NCBI GenBank assembly: GCA_027422505.1
Contig: JAPQWV010001389.1
Coordinates: 27,652 to 91,651, forward strand
Origin: Craterostigma plantagineum
Lineage: Eukaryota; Streptophyta; Magnoliopsida; Lamiales; Linderniaceae
Length of the DNA: 64,000 nucleotides
Direction: 5' to 3'
Below, one piece after another: positions 31,688 through 43,472 of this stretch; position 1 is the first letter of the stretch; each line of letters opens with the position of its first letter. The notes under the pieces were generated by a model. The model worked only from the letters and a program-made list of their open reading frames with translations. It made no database searches and had not been told where the DNA came from. The position numbers were made by a program, and so were the translations under genes.

Positions 31688-32469
31688 AATCTCCCCACAC
31701 TTAAACGTTTGCTTGTCCTCAAGCAAAGAAATTATAAGGCATAAAATTAATTTAAAACCTGCAACTTATCTTTCAAGAATGAATCATGTCATGAACTAAT
31801 GCAAGTAATGTCGGAAACACATTTGAAGCTGACATCTAACTACTCAAATTCCTTAGCAATATCAATCCAGATTCGTACCTCACGGATATTCACTCAAATC
31901 ATACAGTGTATAGGTTTAATATGTCTGTGAAATCTCTCTGTTCATGCACTAATCTAGTCTCTACTATAAGCTTGCAAGTGATTCGTAAATCTACTACCCA
32001 AAGTAATAAAGTGTGAATCAAAATGACTTTACCGGGTATTAGCAGGCTAAATATTCAAAATATTCAAGGGCTAGGCGAAAAAGGATATGAGCTAGAGTCG
32101 TGTTGGAATCATGCCTTTGTCACAAATGCGCCAATAAGTCGACCATCTAATTTCCACCCAAACATATATTTTTTTTTCTTCTTTTTTTTCTTCTTTTTTT
32201 GTCTTCCTTTTTTCTTCTTTCTCTTTTTTTTACCAAGCTTTTCTTCTTTCGACATCTCTACTTAGGGTATTAAAATGTGCTCTAGAGAGTGAAAGGTTAT
32301 CGTATGAAAGGTTCTTAGCTATTTCTCATTTTTTTCAGCTCTTTTCTTTTCAATGCTCAACTTCGGTGTTTGTCAGGCATCAAAATAATACCAGCAACTA
32401 AATCAACAAATGCCATATGAATATATAAATTTCCTATAAGACAAGGTATAGTGAAACTCCCTGGATCCT
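31688..32469 (-). other. 3' non-coding region and polypurine tract of W
   Basis: On the - strand the LTR is preceded by GTGTGGGGAGATT, the polypurine tract. Just upstream, TTGCTTGAGGACAAGCAA forms a 6-bp stem. A pyrimidine-rich (on the + strand) low-complexity block lies at about 32165-32245. No gene. Confidence 0.75.
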
Positions 32470-34400
32470 TTAGCTTCTTCGGGATATTAATTTGCACGAC
32501 GGCGGAGCAATCCTCTCGAAGAAATTAGCAGAAACATCTTCGAGCTTGCGTTTGTTCGTGAGTAAGTCCTTGAGGTATTTCACACATCGAGGTATCTGTG
32601 CAAGGACTCGGTAAGTTAATATGTAGTTGCTTGAAAGTGAAAGAAATTTACCGAACTCGTCGTCAACAATATACTTCTTTGGTTGACACGCCTTGACAGA
32701 CGGTGTAGTCACGACCTCCATCTCCTTGTCGACTTTCTCTTCCTCGACACGATTGACGGCTTTACTTCCTTATTGGCGCGTTGTTCCTCTAGGTACCTAC
32801 GAAATGGTCGTCAGCCATCGCCCTTGTTAACCTAGCCGGATACGGAATCTTCGGTGTATAAGAATTGACTGGTGGTCTTGGAGCAATCCCCTCCTCCTTT
32901 TCTTTTCCATGCACGGTCTCCTCCTTTTCAGGTTCGGCCTCCCTCAAACGAGCTGGATATGGAATCTTAGGCTGGTACGGCTTCACAAATGGTCGCGCAT
33001 TTCTTTTGTCAGCCTTGACCTTCTCGACATCATTGCCTTTGCTTTCCTCCACTTTTAGCTCTTCGCGGCTCTCGAAATCCGCCATCTCCTTTGAATTCTG
33101 CTTGGCGGGTACTTCTTGCAATTCTCTCCCGCTTATCAGGGTTACCGCGTTGCAATACTCCTTAGGGTTTGGCTCGGTGTAGCTCGGGAGTGATCCTTGA
33201 TTTCGTCCTGCCAGTTGCTTTGCTAACTGACCCACTTGCTGCTCCAACTTCTTAATCGACGCGTCTGTGTTCTGAGCACGCTACATTGTTGGCTTCCATA
33301 TACTCCTCCATCTTTGTCAGTCGATTCTCGTGAGCCGCAGCGGTGTTGCTGAAATTTGTGAGGAGCGTCTTCATCATATCCTTCATCTCCCTCATATCGT
33401 CGCTCCCCGACCCCGCGGATGCGTTCTGATACTGTCGTGGTGGTTCGCCTTGAAAACCAGACGATTGGGGCTGAAATCCCGGCGGTCTTTGCCCGTGGTG
33501 GTTTGATTCCCGTACGCCAGATTGGATGTGCTCGAGGCTGATAACTCTGTTGGCCTAGGTAATTCCCCATGTAGTCCACATGCTCCAGTGATTGTCCGAC
33601 TTGCACTCTGAGGTCTCGTGAGATGCTCCAGAAATCCCGCATTATGGTATGTATGGCTTATGCTGAGGTGGCGTGGTGGCTATGGGTGTCATCACGGAAT
33701 TCACGGGTTGTGCTTGTCCGGCCTTTGGTAGTAGTGTGCTAATAACCGTCTGAAGTTGGGAATTGGTTGCCGCGATTTGTTGGTGGAGCGCCTCGAACTT
33801 GGCATTTGTGGCTGTCTCCTCGCTCACCCCAAACACTCCTGGAGTCTTGATCCTCGTATTTTCTCTTATAAAGCTGTTCCTTGAGTAGTCGTCGATTAGA
33901 TTCCAGGCGTCTGTGGTATTAAGCTTCACAAGCCCTCCTCTTGCGGCTCCGTCTAGCATATGAACCGGTCTGATCGTTGAGGCCCTCGTGAAATCGGTTG
34001 ATCATAGCGGCCTTCGACATCCCATGTTGCGGGCATTTCTTCAACAGTGACTTGTATCTCTCCCACACCTCGTAAAGGTTCTCTGAGTCCTTCTGATGGA
34101 AAAGGAAGATCTCCGTCTTCAACCTTAGCACCTTTGACAGCGGGAAGTAATGACCGATGAATGCAGCTCGCAGTTCTTCCCATGTTCGAACTGGGCGGTA
34201 ACATATCCAGCCAGTCCTTCGCTCTCACTTCAGCGAGAATGGGAATAAGATCAGTTTGATCGCGTCGCCCGTGACCCCATTGATTTTGATGGTGCCGGTC
34301 ACCGTCAGGAAGGCCTTCAAGTGCGAGTAGGGATCGTCGTCTGGGTTTCCCTCAAACTGGGCCGTCTGAAAAATCATCTGAAGCCAAGAATGCTTCAGCT
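32470..34400 (-). pseudogene. gag and start of pol of W, broken
   Basis: Reading from about 34400: FEGNPDDDPYSHLKAFL, then RLKTEIFLFHQKDSENLYEV and KKCPQHGMSKAAMINRFHEG (Retrotrans_gag core), LNTTDAWNLIDDYSRNSF, YMGNYLGQQSYQPRAHP, then MEQQVGQLAKQLAGRNQGSL and NAVTLISGREL. The last open piece (32721-32470, FGKFLSLSSNYI, VKYLKDLLTNKRKLED) matches the region just before the Athila protease. Frames change near 34230, 33960, 33640, 33250 and 32780. Nothing after this point of pol exists, so W is non-autonomous by loss. Confidence 0.85.
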
Positions 34401-34966
34401 CGACATTGTTGTTCTCGATCGGCGGGATAACGATCGCCGACTCTGTACCGCCTAGAGTGGCGTTCTTGAGCAGATCTTGTAGTGATTGCTCCTCTTCTGG
34501 AGGGTGGACAGGTACCTGCGATCTTCCATTTCTGCCTCTGTCTCTCGGCTATCTACCGATGTTTCTACTAGAAAATTTCCTGCCTACTCCTGAGAGCTGT
34601 TCTCTGAGTAGCTTACAAGAGTTTCCTGAGAGTTACTGGCCGTGCCGTCGGAACGGAATCGTATCTGAGTTGTCTACGTAACTTTCGCTCGAAATCTGGA
34701 TCTACTTCAACGATGGAACCCGATGGATGGTTCGGGTCATTCACTGTTGAAGGTACCTTAGACACGCGAAGTAGCAAAGTAGTAGCCAAATCAGCAGAAA
34801 AAAAAACAAAGAGATGAATATTTAATAAAACGCAAACAAGTAAACAAAGAAAGGATAACTAGCTAAATTCACTTTAATAAATAAAACTCAAATATATATA
34901 AAAAAGGTAACTAACAAATAAGAGTGGCTAAATTACCGAACTACGGTGTTCCTAATATCAATTTAT
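34401..34966 (-). other. 5' leader of W
   Basis: About 560 bp between the PBS and the recognisable Gag. The right half is AT-rich and non-coding. The left half (34401-34690) may hold the N-terminal part of gag in a broken frame, but I could not place it. Confidence 0.45.
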
Positions 34967-34984
34967 TCCCCGGCAACGGGGCCA
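34967..34984 (-). other. Primer-binding site of W (tRNA-Asp type)
   Basis: On the - strand TGGCCCCGTTGCCGGGGA differs from the site in V by one base at the fifth position. It lies 6 bp from the LTR. Confidence 0.88.
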
Positions 34985-34990
34985 AAAACT

Positions 34991-37380
34991 TGATCGCGTG
35001 CGTGTGCGTTAATAAATTAAACAAAGGTTCGTGCAAGTACGTCAAGTAATAATTAAAACGAATATATTATAACAAGCACCACGCGCGATAGGCAGTGTAC
35101 CTATCATTTGTAGAATAGCTATAGCGAATATCCGAGTATCGAACACGAGGAATAATTGAGTACTAGTAGTAACCTATCATTTCAATATTTAGCCTAAATA
35201 AATATTTTTTTAATTGTAGTTTGATTTATAAAATAAATTCTAACAACTTAACGTAGCAAAACCAATAGCTTTAAACACAACTTAAATATTTAAAAATAAC
35301 CTTTTATATAAAACAAATGTGCTCGGGAGTTTGAATCCCGCTAGGCATCATTGACGAGGCCGTGAATTATCGTTAACACAAATATATTGACTAAGTCAAG
35401 GTAATTCCTACTCACGTCCGAATTTGCTGTCGCCCTAGACGGTTGTGAGAATATATATTAATTACCTAAGCGAGGATCGATTATTTGCTGTCGCCCTATA
35501 ATCGAACTCCGATCATTTTATGAAAGGCCTAACCGTTTTTCTAGCTGTCGCCCTGAAACGATATTACCACGAAATCACATCAACACATAGACATATCGAA
35601 GTGATATTCAATCCAACACATAGACATACTGAATTGAAGAACAAAATCATAAATGATAAATAGCCAACATTTCATGATCACGAGTATTTTACGTTGAATA
35701 TTTCTACCTAAAGTTCATCTCATCCCAAGCACGTGAAAATTAGCCACTCATACGAAATATTAATACCACGAGAAGCGTAAATAATAAAGAGAAATTAAAC
35801 ATGTTTCTTCCCTGAATCTCGCCTTCGGGTTAATATTTCTTTGAGGACTTTGTCGAGCAGGTGGTGGACGAGATGGGAATGGCTCACGGCAACCACTTGG
35901 CTGCCCCTTCTTTAGCTCCTAACATGCACGCAGCCCAATCGTAGTCCAAAGGATAGCGTATTACCTCGCTCGTTACTGATTCGCTGTGATCGTTGTGTGC
36001 TCCTGATGATCCCGTTCGCTGTCCCTCGGCACGAACAGCCCCGGAGTAGCGAACTTGATTCTCCTCAGCCGTGTATGCTCGTGAATGCTTCCGTTTATTC
36101 AGAGGAGGTTACGGGAGTAGCGAACATGATTCTCCTCGGCCCTCAAGATGTGTCGTTCGTGAGGTCCTCCTTGATGAGGTGTCTCCTTGAGGTGGGTGAG
36201 GTGTGGATGATCGATGGTGTATGTTGAGTAGAGTGGTCGATGGTTGATGGTGAGGTGGGTGCTTGGTGTGGTTGAGCCATTGTTTCAATAGCGTGAGATA
36301 GCGCGCTATCGCGTATTTTCGGGACAAAACACGTCAACGCGTACTAAAATTCGCGTTTTTCCCTAAAAGCTTACGCTATTTTACGCTTTTTGCGCTATTA
36401 TTGAAAATACTCGCGCTATTTGGGTATTGATCAAAATCAACTGTGTAATTCGTAAATTTATTCATAATAATGTGTCATGTTAAGACTAATTTTGGAATAG
36501 TAATACATCGATGAATTGTGTAATATGGTTAAAGTAATTTGAAAATATTAACCAATTATATCTACAAGGCTTTCCATTATCAACAGAAAATTAACAGTGC
36601 AAAAAATACAAATTTATATTAATATCTGATAAAAAAGATTTGGTAATTTGAAAACATAAATTTACTAGTTAAAAAAATATTGATTATTTAGTTACATAAC
36701 TACAATAATGACATAAAAAATGACCAACATAGTATATTTATATTTATTATATATTATATATAATTTATTACATTATATATAGATTATCCGAAATACTCAC
36801 GCAATGCGCTACGATATTTACGCTACGTGCTAACGGCACTAAAACGCGACACACTACCCATACGCTTTTTAAAACAATGGGTTGAGCAAAGAGGTCGATG
36901 GTGTGGTCGATGGTTTTTTGGTGAGAAGTTCGATCCCCTCTGTAGCTCCATAGGTCTTTCTTTTATAAAATTTTCAGAAAACATGATACGGATTTTCCAC
37001 AGACATGGCATCGGCCCTCCCCATTTTCAGTAAGGTAGTTGATTCTTCAACTTGATGTTTCAACTTTTGTGCTCATAGGGACTTGCAAGGCTTCGTTTGT
37101 CCCTCCATATATTTCCCTTTTTTTTTGTTTTTTTAATTTATCACTTTGCTTGGGAAGCTTGGCTTTTTATCTTTGGGCTGATATTTATTCTTCGGCCCAA
37201 TTGGTTTGGACCGATATTTGGTTCAATGGTGCCCGAATATTTCGGTTGTAGGTCTTTTGCGAATATCTGTCAACAATTAAATATAAATGTATAAGCATAA
37301 TATTCGATGTAATTTATATTAATATCAACCGATAATACGCTTTTCCGGGGTATAAAATATAATATAAATTCAATTTATCA
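34991..37380 (-). repeat. 5' LTR of W
   Basis: It is 2390 bp long and a near copy of 29246-31687, with small indels concentrated in the MITE and flanking AT-rich parts. On the - strand it starts TGATAAATTGAATTTATATT. Confidence 0.92.
36278..36879. mobile_element. hAT-type MITE in the 5' LTR of W
   Basis: It is flanked by GGTTGAGC at 36270-36277 and 36880-36887. It is about 43 bp shorter than the copy at 30549 because of a deletion near 36609. Its end CATTGTTTCAATAGCG pairs with the other end. Confidence 0.85.
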
Positions 37381-38077
37381 AACCTCCCCACACTTAAGCG
37401 TTTGCTTGTCCTCAAGCAAAGAAATTATAAGGCATAAAATTATTTAAATCTTGCAACTTATCTTTCAAGAATGAATCATGTAATGAACTAATGCAAGTAA
37501 TGTCGGAAACACATTTGAAGCTAACATCTAACTACACAAATTCTTAGCAATATCAATCCAGATTCGTACCTCACGGGTATTCACTCAAATCATACAGTGT
37601 ATAGGTTTAATATGTCTGTGAAATCTCTCTGTTCATGCACTAATCTAGTCTCTACTATAAACTTGCAAGTGATTCGTAAATCTACTACCCAAAGTAATAA
37701 AATGTGAATCGGAATGACTTTACCGGGTATTAGCAGGCTAAATATCCTAAATATCCAAGGGCTAAGCGAAAAAAGGATATGAGCTAGAGTCGTGTTGGAA
37801 TCATGACTTTGTCACAAACGCGCCAATAAGTCGACCATCTAATTTCCACCCAAACATATATTTTTTTTCTTCTTCTTTTTCTTTTTTCTTTTTTTTGTCT
37901 TCCTTTTTTTTCTTTCTCTTTTTTTTACCAAGCCTTTCTTCTTTCGACATCTCTACTTAGCGTATTAAAATGTGCTCTAGAGAGTGAAAGATTATCGTAG
38001 GAAAGGTTCTTAGCTATTTCTCATTTTTTTTCAGCTCTTTTTTTTTCAATGCTCAACTTTGGTGTTTGTCAGGCATT
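37381..38077 (-). mobile_element. Second, partial internal copy of W
   Basis: It matches 31688-32383 (polypurine tract, GAGGACAA hairpin, pyrimidine-rich block on the + strand) and stops at GGTGTTTGTCAGGCAT. There Z sequence resumes without an LTR. It is the 3' non-coding region of a tandem neighbour. Confidence 0.88.
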
Positions 38078-38700
38078 TAACTAAATTGTGCACCGTGACT
38101 CTGTCATTAATCCTTAACAGTAAAGCTCGTCCAGAATACTGAAGAAGAAAAATTACTTCGAAATGAGGTAAAGGCACGAGCAAAATGCAAAGAAAACATG
38201 CCACGAAGCCCCCAAGACCTGACTCAGCGCCCAGACTGGAAACGAGGCCCGAAGGCCCTAGCCTATCTCCAGGTGTGAGTCTCCCCAGTCAGTCTGCGGA
38301 CCTTGTGATGACGGGCATCCAATCCACGAAAATGAAAAGTACCATGTCCGACTTAGGCGGATATCTTTCCGGTACATTTTTAAATCTGCCACTAACTCCT
38401 CAACTGTTTGTTCTATGCGAGTGCAGCAGTGAGGCAATTTAGTGAGCCAGAAGTTGGGATTAAGAATCGCCACAGAATCCCCTTTAAAGGCTGGAGGAGC
38501 GCTCATAGCTACCACCGCTACATCCAGGGTGGAAGCTGGCTCTCGTCCAGCAGCAAAACCTCCCAAGAAATAGTGCCGCACGAGAGGTTTCCACGAGATG
38601 GTTCATATGGGACGCAAGTTCATTCTCCTTGGCAGTAAGAGCGACTGCACTTTGCTCCTCTAAGTCCGGGCTCAACCCCAAGCTGGAAACGAGGCCCGTA
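38078..38700 (-). pseudogene. Antisense ORF remnant of Z
   Basis: The - strand 38581-38258 encodes RHYFLGGFAAGREPASTLDV, ILNPNFWLTKLPHC and VEELVADLKM, matching the C-terminal part of the X antisense ORF but extending further. Upstream, 38681-38600 encodes DLEEQSAVALTAKENELASH, the coiled-coil start, followed by a break that removes most of the coiled coil. The remnant shows that the family ORF continues past the C-terminus seen in X. Confidence 0.7.
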
Positions 38701-39430
38701 GACCCTAGCCTAGCTCCAGGTGGAAAACTCCGTGGTTGATCTACGGACCTAGTGAAGACGAATCCTCAGCTCGTGGGAACGAAGCAATGCGCTCCAGTCC
38801 AGGCGGACATCTTTCAGGTTTCCGGATAAGCTTTCTGGCATGGACCTCCAGACGACCAATGACAGGTCGCCAGAAACCAGCGCAGAACTCCCAACTCCAG
38901 ACGGATAGCGTAGTCAATAACCTAAGGACCTGGTGAAGATGAGTCCCCTAACTCATAGAAACGAGAGTGATAAACACCAAGTCGAGCCTCGGCGGACATC
39001 TTCCAGGTACACATTTGAATCTCCCAATAACCTTTCAGGTGAATGTTTGGATATGATTGCAGCAGGATGCCAAAAGAAAAGTGTATGAGGAGGGAATGTC
39101 ACCCCGGCTGGAAACGAATATCATAAGCCCTGGTCTAGCTCAAGCGGAAACTTTTCGGCGTTTATTATAGATCTACGGATCTGCCGATGACAAGTCTCAA
39201 GATTATAAACAGAAGGCAATAAGCCCTAGCTTGTCCACGTAATGCTAACTTCCTAGCATTAGTATTTCTACTAGCTTTCTGGCGCAGGTTTCCAGATCAG
39301 CTTTTCGGCATGGACCTCCAGACGACCAATGGCAAGTCCAGAAGCTGGCGCAGAACTCCCAGCTCCCGCACCATGAAAGGAGGATGCAGAAAGGAGAGAA
39401 GATAATAAGCAGTGTAGCTAGGACAATGCT
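38701..39430 (+). other. Non-coding region of Z
   Basis: No gene. It matches 19860-20450 of Y in part. A segment of about 60 bp (GGCATGGACCTCCAGACGAC) occurs twice, near 38837 and 39308. Confidence 0.6.
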
Positions 39431-39439
39431 AGTACCATC

Positions 39440-39860
39440 GATGCTGCGCTGGCACCAGAAGACCCAACCTAACTGTTGGGATATCTAAGTCCAGCTATGC
39501 GCTGGCACTAGAAAACCCAACCTAACTGTTGGGAAATCTAAGTCCAGCTCCGTGCTGGCACAGGAAACCAACCTAACTGTTGGGATATCTAACTCCAGCT
39601 CCGCGCTGGCACCTGAAAACCCAACCTAACTGTTGGGAAATCAAAGTTTAGCTCCGTGCTGGCACTCAGAAACCCAATCTATCTGGATTGAGATATCTAA
39701 GTCCAGCTCCGTGCTGGCACACGAAGGCCTGACTTATCTGTTTGGGTATCTAAGTCCAATTCTGTTCCAGCATTTAAGACCGACCTACTTCATCGGGATA
39801 TCTAAGTCCAGCCCCAACCTGGCAGGCAACGCTAGACCCAACGTTATTGAAGCATCGGCC
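39440..39860 (+). repeat. Double-hairpin tandem array of Z
   Basis: About six monomers of the type found at 20470-21200, with CCAACCTAACTGTTGGGA and CCAGCTCCGTGCTGGCAC. It includes a CCCAATC..GATTGA variant, in which one base of the right arm is changed. Confidence 0.85.
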
Positions 39861-40995
39861 TAACCTGCTCGCTGAAGCTTGGACACAGGAAATCTGGCTC
39901 GAGAAAGCTTCAAGGCTAGCCCATATGGAAGGGACCATGGAGAGCTAGAAGTTGGGACATGATTCCCCGCAAATGAAGGCAGATAGTTACACATTGACTT
40001 CGCTCAGGATGAAATCCAGATCCATCCGAGCAGTAAAGTCTTCGTGCCTCTTCTCTTACTCTCAGTGCTAATGCTCCAGCCTGGCCTTTGGTCCTTCGCC
40101 GACAGATTTGCGGCCTTGCACTCGACAACTGCTCCTGTTTTGCTTCAAGCCTGCTAACTCATCCTTCAACCGCCTGATCGTGGTGTCCCTACGCTTCAGT
40201 AGCTCGGATAGCTCCATTGAGACGAGCCACGACTAGGGAGTTGGCCAGCAAGGCGGGACATCCAACATATCAAGGGAGACGGCAAAGTCCAGAGCATGGT
40301 AACCCAGCTCCCACGCTAATATACGGAGACCTGGCTTTGGGAGCAGGAGTTCTACATCAGCCTCCGTCGAGAGACCTGATCTATTCGATTAGGACCCAGC
40401 TTCGAGCTGGCGAACGAAGACCTGATCCGTCTTATCAGGATCCAGGGATTTCTAGGATAGCCTTTCGGACTCCAGCTCTCTGCTGGCCTAAGAGGACTCA
40501 ATTCATCTACGAGGGATTTCTGAGCCGGCTCCATGCTAGCGTGTAAAAGGCCCCTTCATCTGTTCGAGGTTCCCAAGTCCGCTACAAGCTGGCAAGCAAG
40601 ATCGGATATACCTCATCGCGACGTATCAAGTCCAGGTCTAACTGATAGGTGGAGAGGTGATTAATACGGTCCGATTGTCTGAAGCCAGCTCTCCACCGAC
40701 TCATAAAGACCTGATCTATACGGTCAGGTTCAAGTCCAGCTCTCTGCTGATAGAGGGGACCTGATCAGTCCGACCAGGATTTCAAAGATCAGCTTCCCAT
40801 CGGTAAGTAAGTAAGTAGACGAGATTGTTGAGCCCATCTCCGTGCAGACATGCAAAGTCCTAAGCTGTTTGGGACTTCTTGGGCAACGGGAGAAAATGGT
40901 GGAAGAAATTGAAGGACACAAGAGGATGAATGCTTTCTTAATAATACTCCGAGCTGCAATACTTAGCATATTACAACTGAGAGTGGGGGACTGAA
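39861..40995 (+). other. 3' non-coding region and polypurine tract of Z
   Basis: No gene. Diverged hairpin units continue (CCTGAT..ATCAGG near 40422-40441). The polypurine tract GAGAGTGGGGGACTGAA (about 40979-40995) abuts LTR C. Confidence 0.7.
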
Positions 40996-41612
40996 TGATA
41001 GGGGTGACCTTCGATCCAGCATTCCTCCTGACCTGACAACTCACAAAGAGCAGAGTAGGAGATCGGGTCTAAAGGAGGCAAGGACCAGGTACGAGGTCCG
41101 ACCAGAAGCGAGGTACGAAGATGATATTTGGAGTAGCTAGGGAGATATCCCCGAGAGCTACGGAACTAGCGAGAATGGCCAAGGAAAGCAATCGAGAGAG
41201 CTAAGGAAGGAGAGCTGACGAGGGAGAGCAGTACAGAACCCTAGACGCGCCTACAGTATAAATAGGTCTCTTATCCATTCTACAACATCTTCCACACGCC
41301 CCACACACACTAACACACCAAGAACACACATAGATTCTCTCCCTTCCTCTCTTTATCTTCTCTTAGTCCTTTAGTGTTTGGAATCACTTGTAAACATGAG
41401 GGAATGCGAGATTGAGTGTGTAATCCTCCTTGATTAATAGTGAATATTCTCCGGCGGCCCCCGTGGACGTGGGATTCACCCGAATCCGAACTACGTAAAT
41501 CGTTGTCTACTTACTTTTTTCGTCTCGTTCTTCATACATTCAACCACGATTTCATCCAAACCGGCCATTTCCCGGACCATAAATATTGTTGATCGGGGAT
41601 GTAACCCGCATC
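40996..41612 (+). repeat. LTR C, 3' LTR of Z
   Basis: It begins TGATAGGGGTGACC and ends near 41612 in GTAACCCGCATC (last base differs from the ATCA of LTR B). The TATA box is at 41257-41264. It marks the right edge of the large nested block. Confidence 0.9.
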
Positions 41613-43252
41613 CGAGCGGCAATCAAACTGATCGAAAAAATGAGCATCGACGATTATGAGCATGGAGGAGTACCGGATAGCAGCAAGAAGATCAACGGTT
41701 TCTGTTTTCTTTTATTCGAAGCTTTGGGTTGATCTCGTCTTTCTATTTTTTTTTCAATTTCTTTCTTATTCGATGGGTTAGAGACAAAGAGGAAATGGCA
41801 CTATAGTAATTACCACATAAAGGAAGTTGAAACAAATTTTCAGTCTAATGGCAGTATCTACTATCTAGTTACAAAACCAAATTAGTAGGGAATGATTCAC
41901 AAGTTTGACTTTAGTATAAATTTCCCAAAAATATAGGGCTATAGATAACTGGGTACAAAAATACATTTATGTTTGGATCAAAGTCAAAACATTCGATAAG
42001 ATTTGGACGATTGCTAAAACCAATTACGAAAACAACAGGCGTTATATAGCAAATTTTAACTTGGGAAATTGCGTGCAAATTAATAATATTAAAGCAAGAC
42101 GTATCGAAACGTGCATTTTTTGACTTTAATTAATAATTATTGAAACAACTTTAAATATAATATTAATTGTTACCTTCGCTAGTTGGAATTCATATTATGA
42201 CATCAAGAGACGGGCCAAGAACGTGCACGACAATATATGTCAATTCACGTAACACGTATAGTTACGAACTTACGTTATTGCCAACTGAATATATATTTTT
42301 ATGTGCTTCGGACGAATCGATTATCATGAGTTCTTGTTGACAAACTCAATATATAGATAATTAGATACCTAAAGATGTTTGTTTGCGTTTGTATAAGATT
42401 GTTGATTGTAATGATCGTTTCTTTTCTTGTTACAAATGTTACAATGCTTTTGTTGTCTCGGTTTAGTATGGCAAGAAACAATTAACAAGGGGAATATGGA
42501 GAAATAATAATAAATAAAAGTGTATATGTATATCTATTGCGTTATTAATTTATAAAAAATAAATAAATATGGTATTGAATATAGATAGGACTGCTACAAT
42601 AAATATCCCTCGTCACCACTTGAAAATTTAGGTTCGTCAACTCCGGCATTTGCTCAATAACTATCTCTATAAATCTCTAGACCCGATATAATTTTCGACT
42701 TCCAAACCTAAATTGGCTGCTAAACATGGTGGTAAATCAATTAAAGAAAAAAGAAAATAGTTGACCATGATGTAAAGTATAATTTAGCAACATAATATCA
42801 ATTATATTTTAACATCTATAGTTGCCCGATCCCTTTGGCAGAAAGTGGAGTCCTAATTTGTTTAGTAATAACGGGTTAAATCTTCATTTATTTATAATTT
42901 TAAATTTCTATTTTTTAAAACAATTTCTAAATCTGAACACACACGCATATTGTACGTGATCTAACGTAAGTTCTACCTCCCCCAAGAATACTCGCCATCA
43001 AGAAAACTTGGAAAACTCCATGAAAAAACTAACTTTAACACCACTATTGTTGGTCCACTCTTCAATTAATTCATGATTACAATAATAGCAAAAAAGAAAA
43101 TAGATTACGACGAGTATTTCTCTACCCTCTCTCTGTTCCATTAGGTCATGTCCATCACTCTCTATCATTCATTAAATCCATTCTACCTCAGATCCATCGC
43201 CAGGCTTCTTCCAAACCTCAAAGAAATCAATGATACCTTCATCACATTATTA
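41613..43252. other. Intergenic region upstream of the GT29 gene
   Basis: AT-rich with no repeat family seen. Directly next to LTR C about 28 codons read open on the + strand (AIKLIEKMSIDDYEHGG), possibly the end of an exon truncated by the insertion. I do not recognise it. The rest shows nothing. Confidence 0.4.
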
Positions 43253-43260
43253 TTTATAAA
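43253..43260 (+). promoter_or_regulatory. Candidate TATA box of the GT29 gene
   Basis: TTTATAAA lies about 220 bp before the first ATG, preceded by a CT-rich stretch (about 43121-43140). It would give a 5' UTR near 185 nt. Confidence 0.45.
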
Positions 43261-43472
43261 ACCCCTCACAACCCAAATTGAACCATTTCTCATGTCCAAT
43301 GCAAATGCATCCTTCGTCTGTTCTTCAAATCCCTATTTCCCTATGAATCACAGCAGAACCCTTCTCATTTCCTCCAAATTCCTCCACATAATCTGCTCCA
43401 AAAGTTAGCCCTTCGCCCCTAAATAACGAGGGATTGGGCCTAGTGTTCTTCTTTGTAGGCAAATCCCTTACA

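Larger units (their letters stand above)
29246..38077 (-). mobile_element. Element W: Athila-like gypsy element with LTR-internal-LTR-partial internal structure
   Basis: On the - strand: a partial 3' internal region (38077-37381), 5' LTR (37380-34991), tRNA-Asp-type PBS, gag with the start of pol (about 34400-32470), 3' non-coding region (32469-31688), 3' LTR (31687-29246). The segment 37381-38077 repeats 31688-32383, so a second, truncated copy shares the LTR. No reverse transcriptase or integrase is present. A target duplication cannot be checked because the right end is broken. Confidence 0.9.
25930..41612 (+). mobile_element. Element Z: coding-free gypsy element of the X/Y family, 5' LTR missing, interrupted by W
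   Basis: From about 26040 the sequence follows Y: shared 5' internal region, hairpin arrays, purine modules, antisense-ORF remnant, double-hairpin array, polypurine tract, LTR C. Element W (29246-38077) sits in the middle. Neither a 5' LTR nor a PBS is present. Z is either a 5'-truncated Y-type element or, less simply, the 3' non-coding half of X. Confidence 0.75.

Noticed and set aside
43434..43472. N-terminal extension of the GT29 ORF
   Set aside because: The frame is open but begins at TTG; there is no ATG before 43473, and the extension does not look like the family N-terminus.
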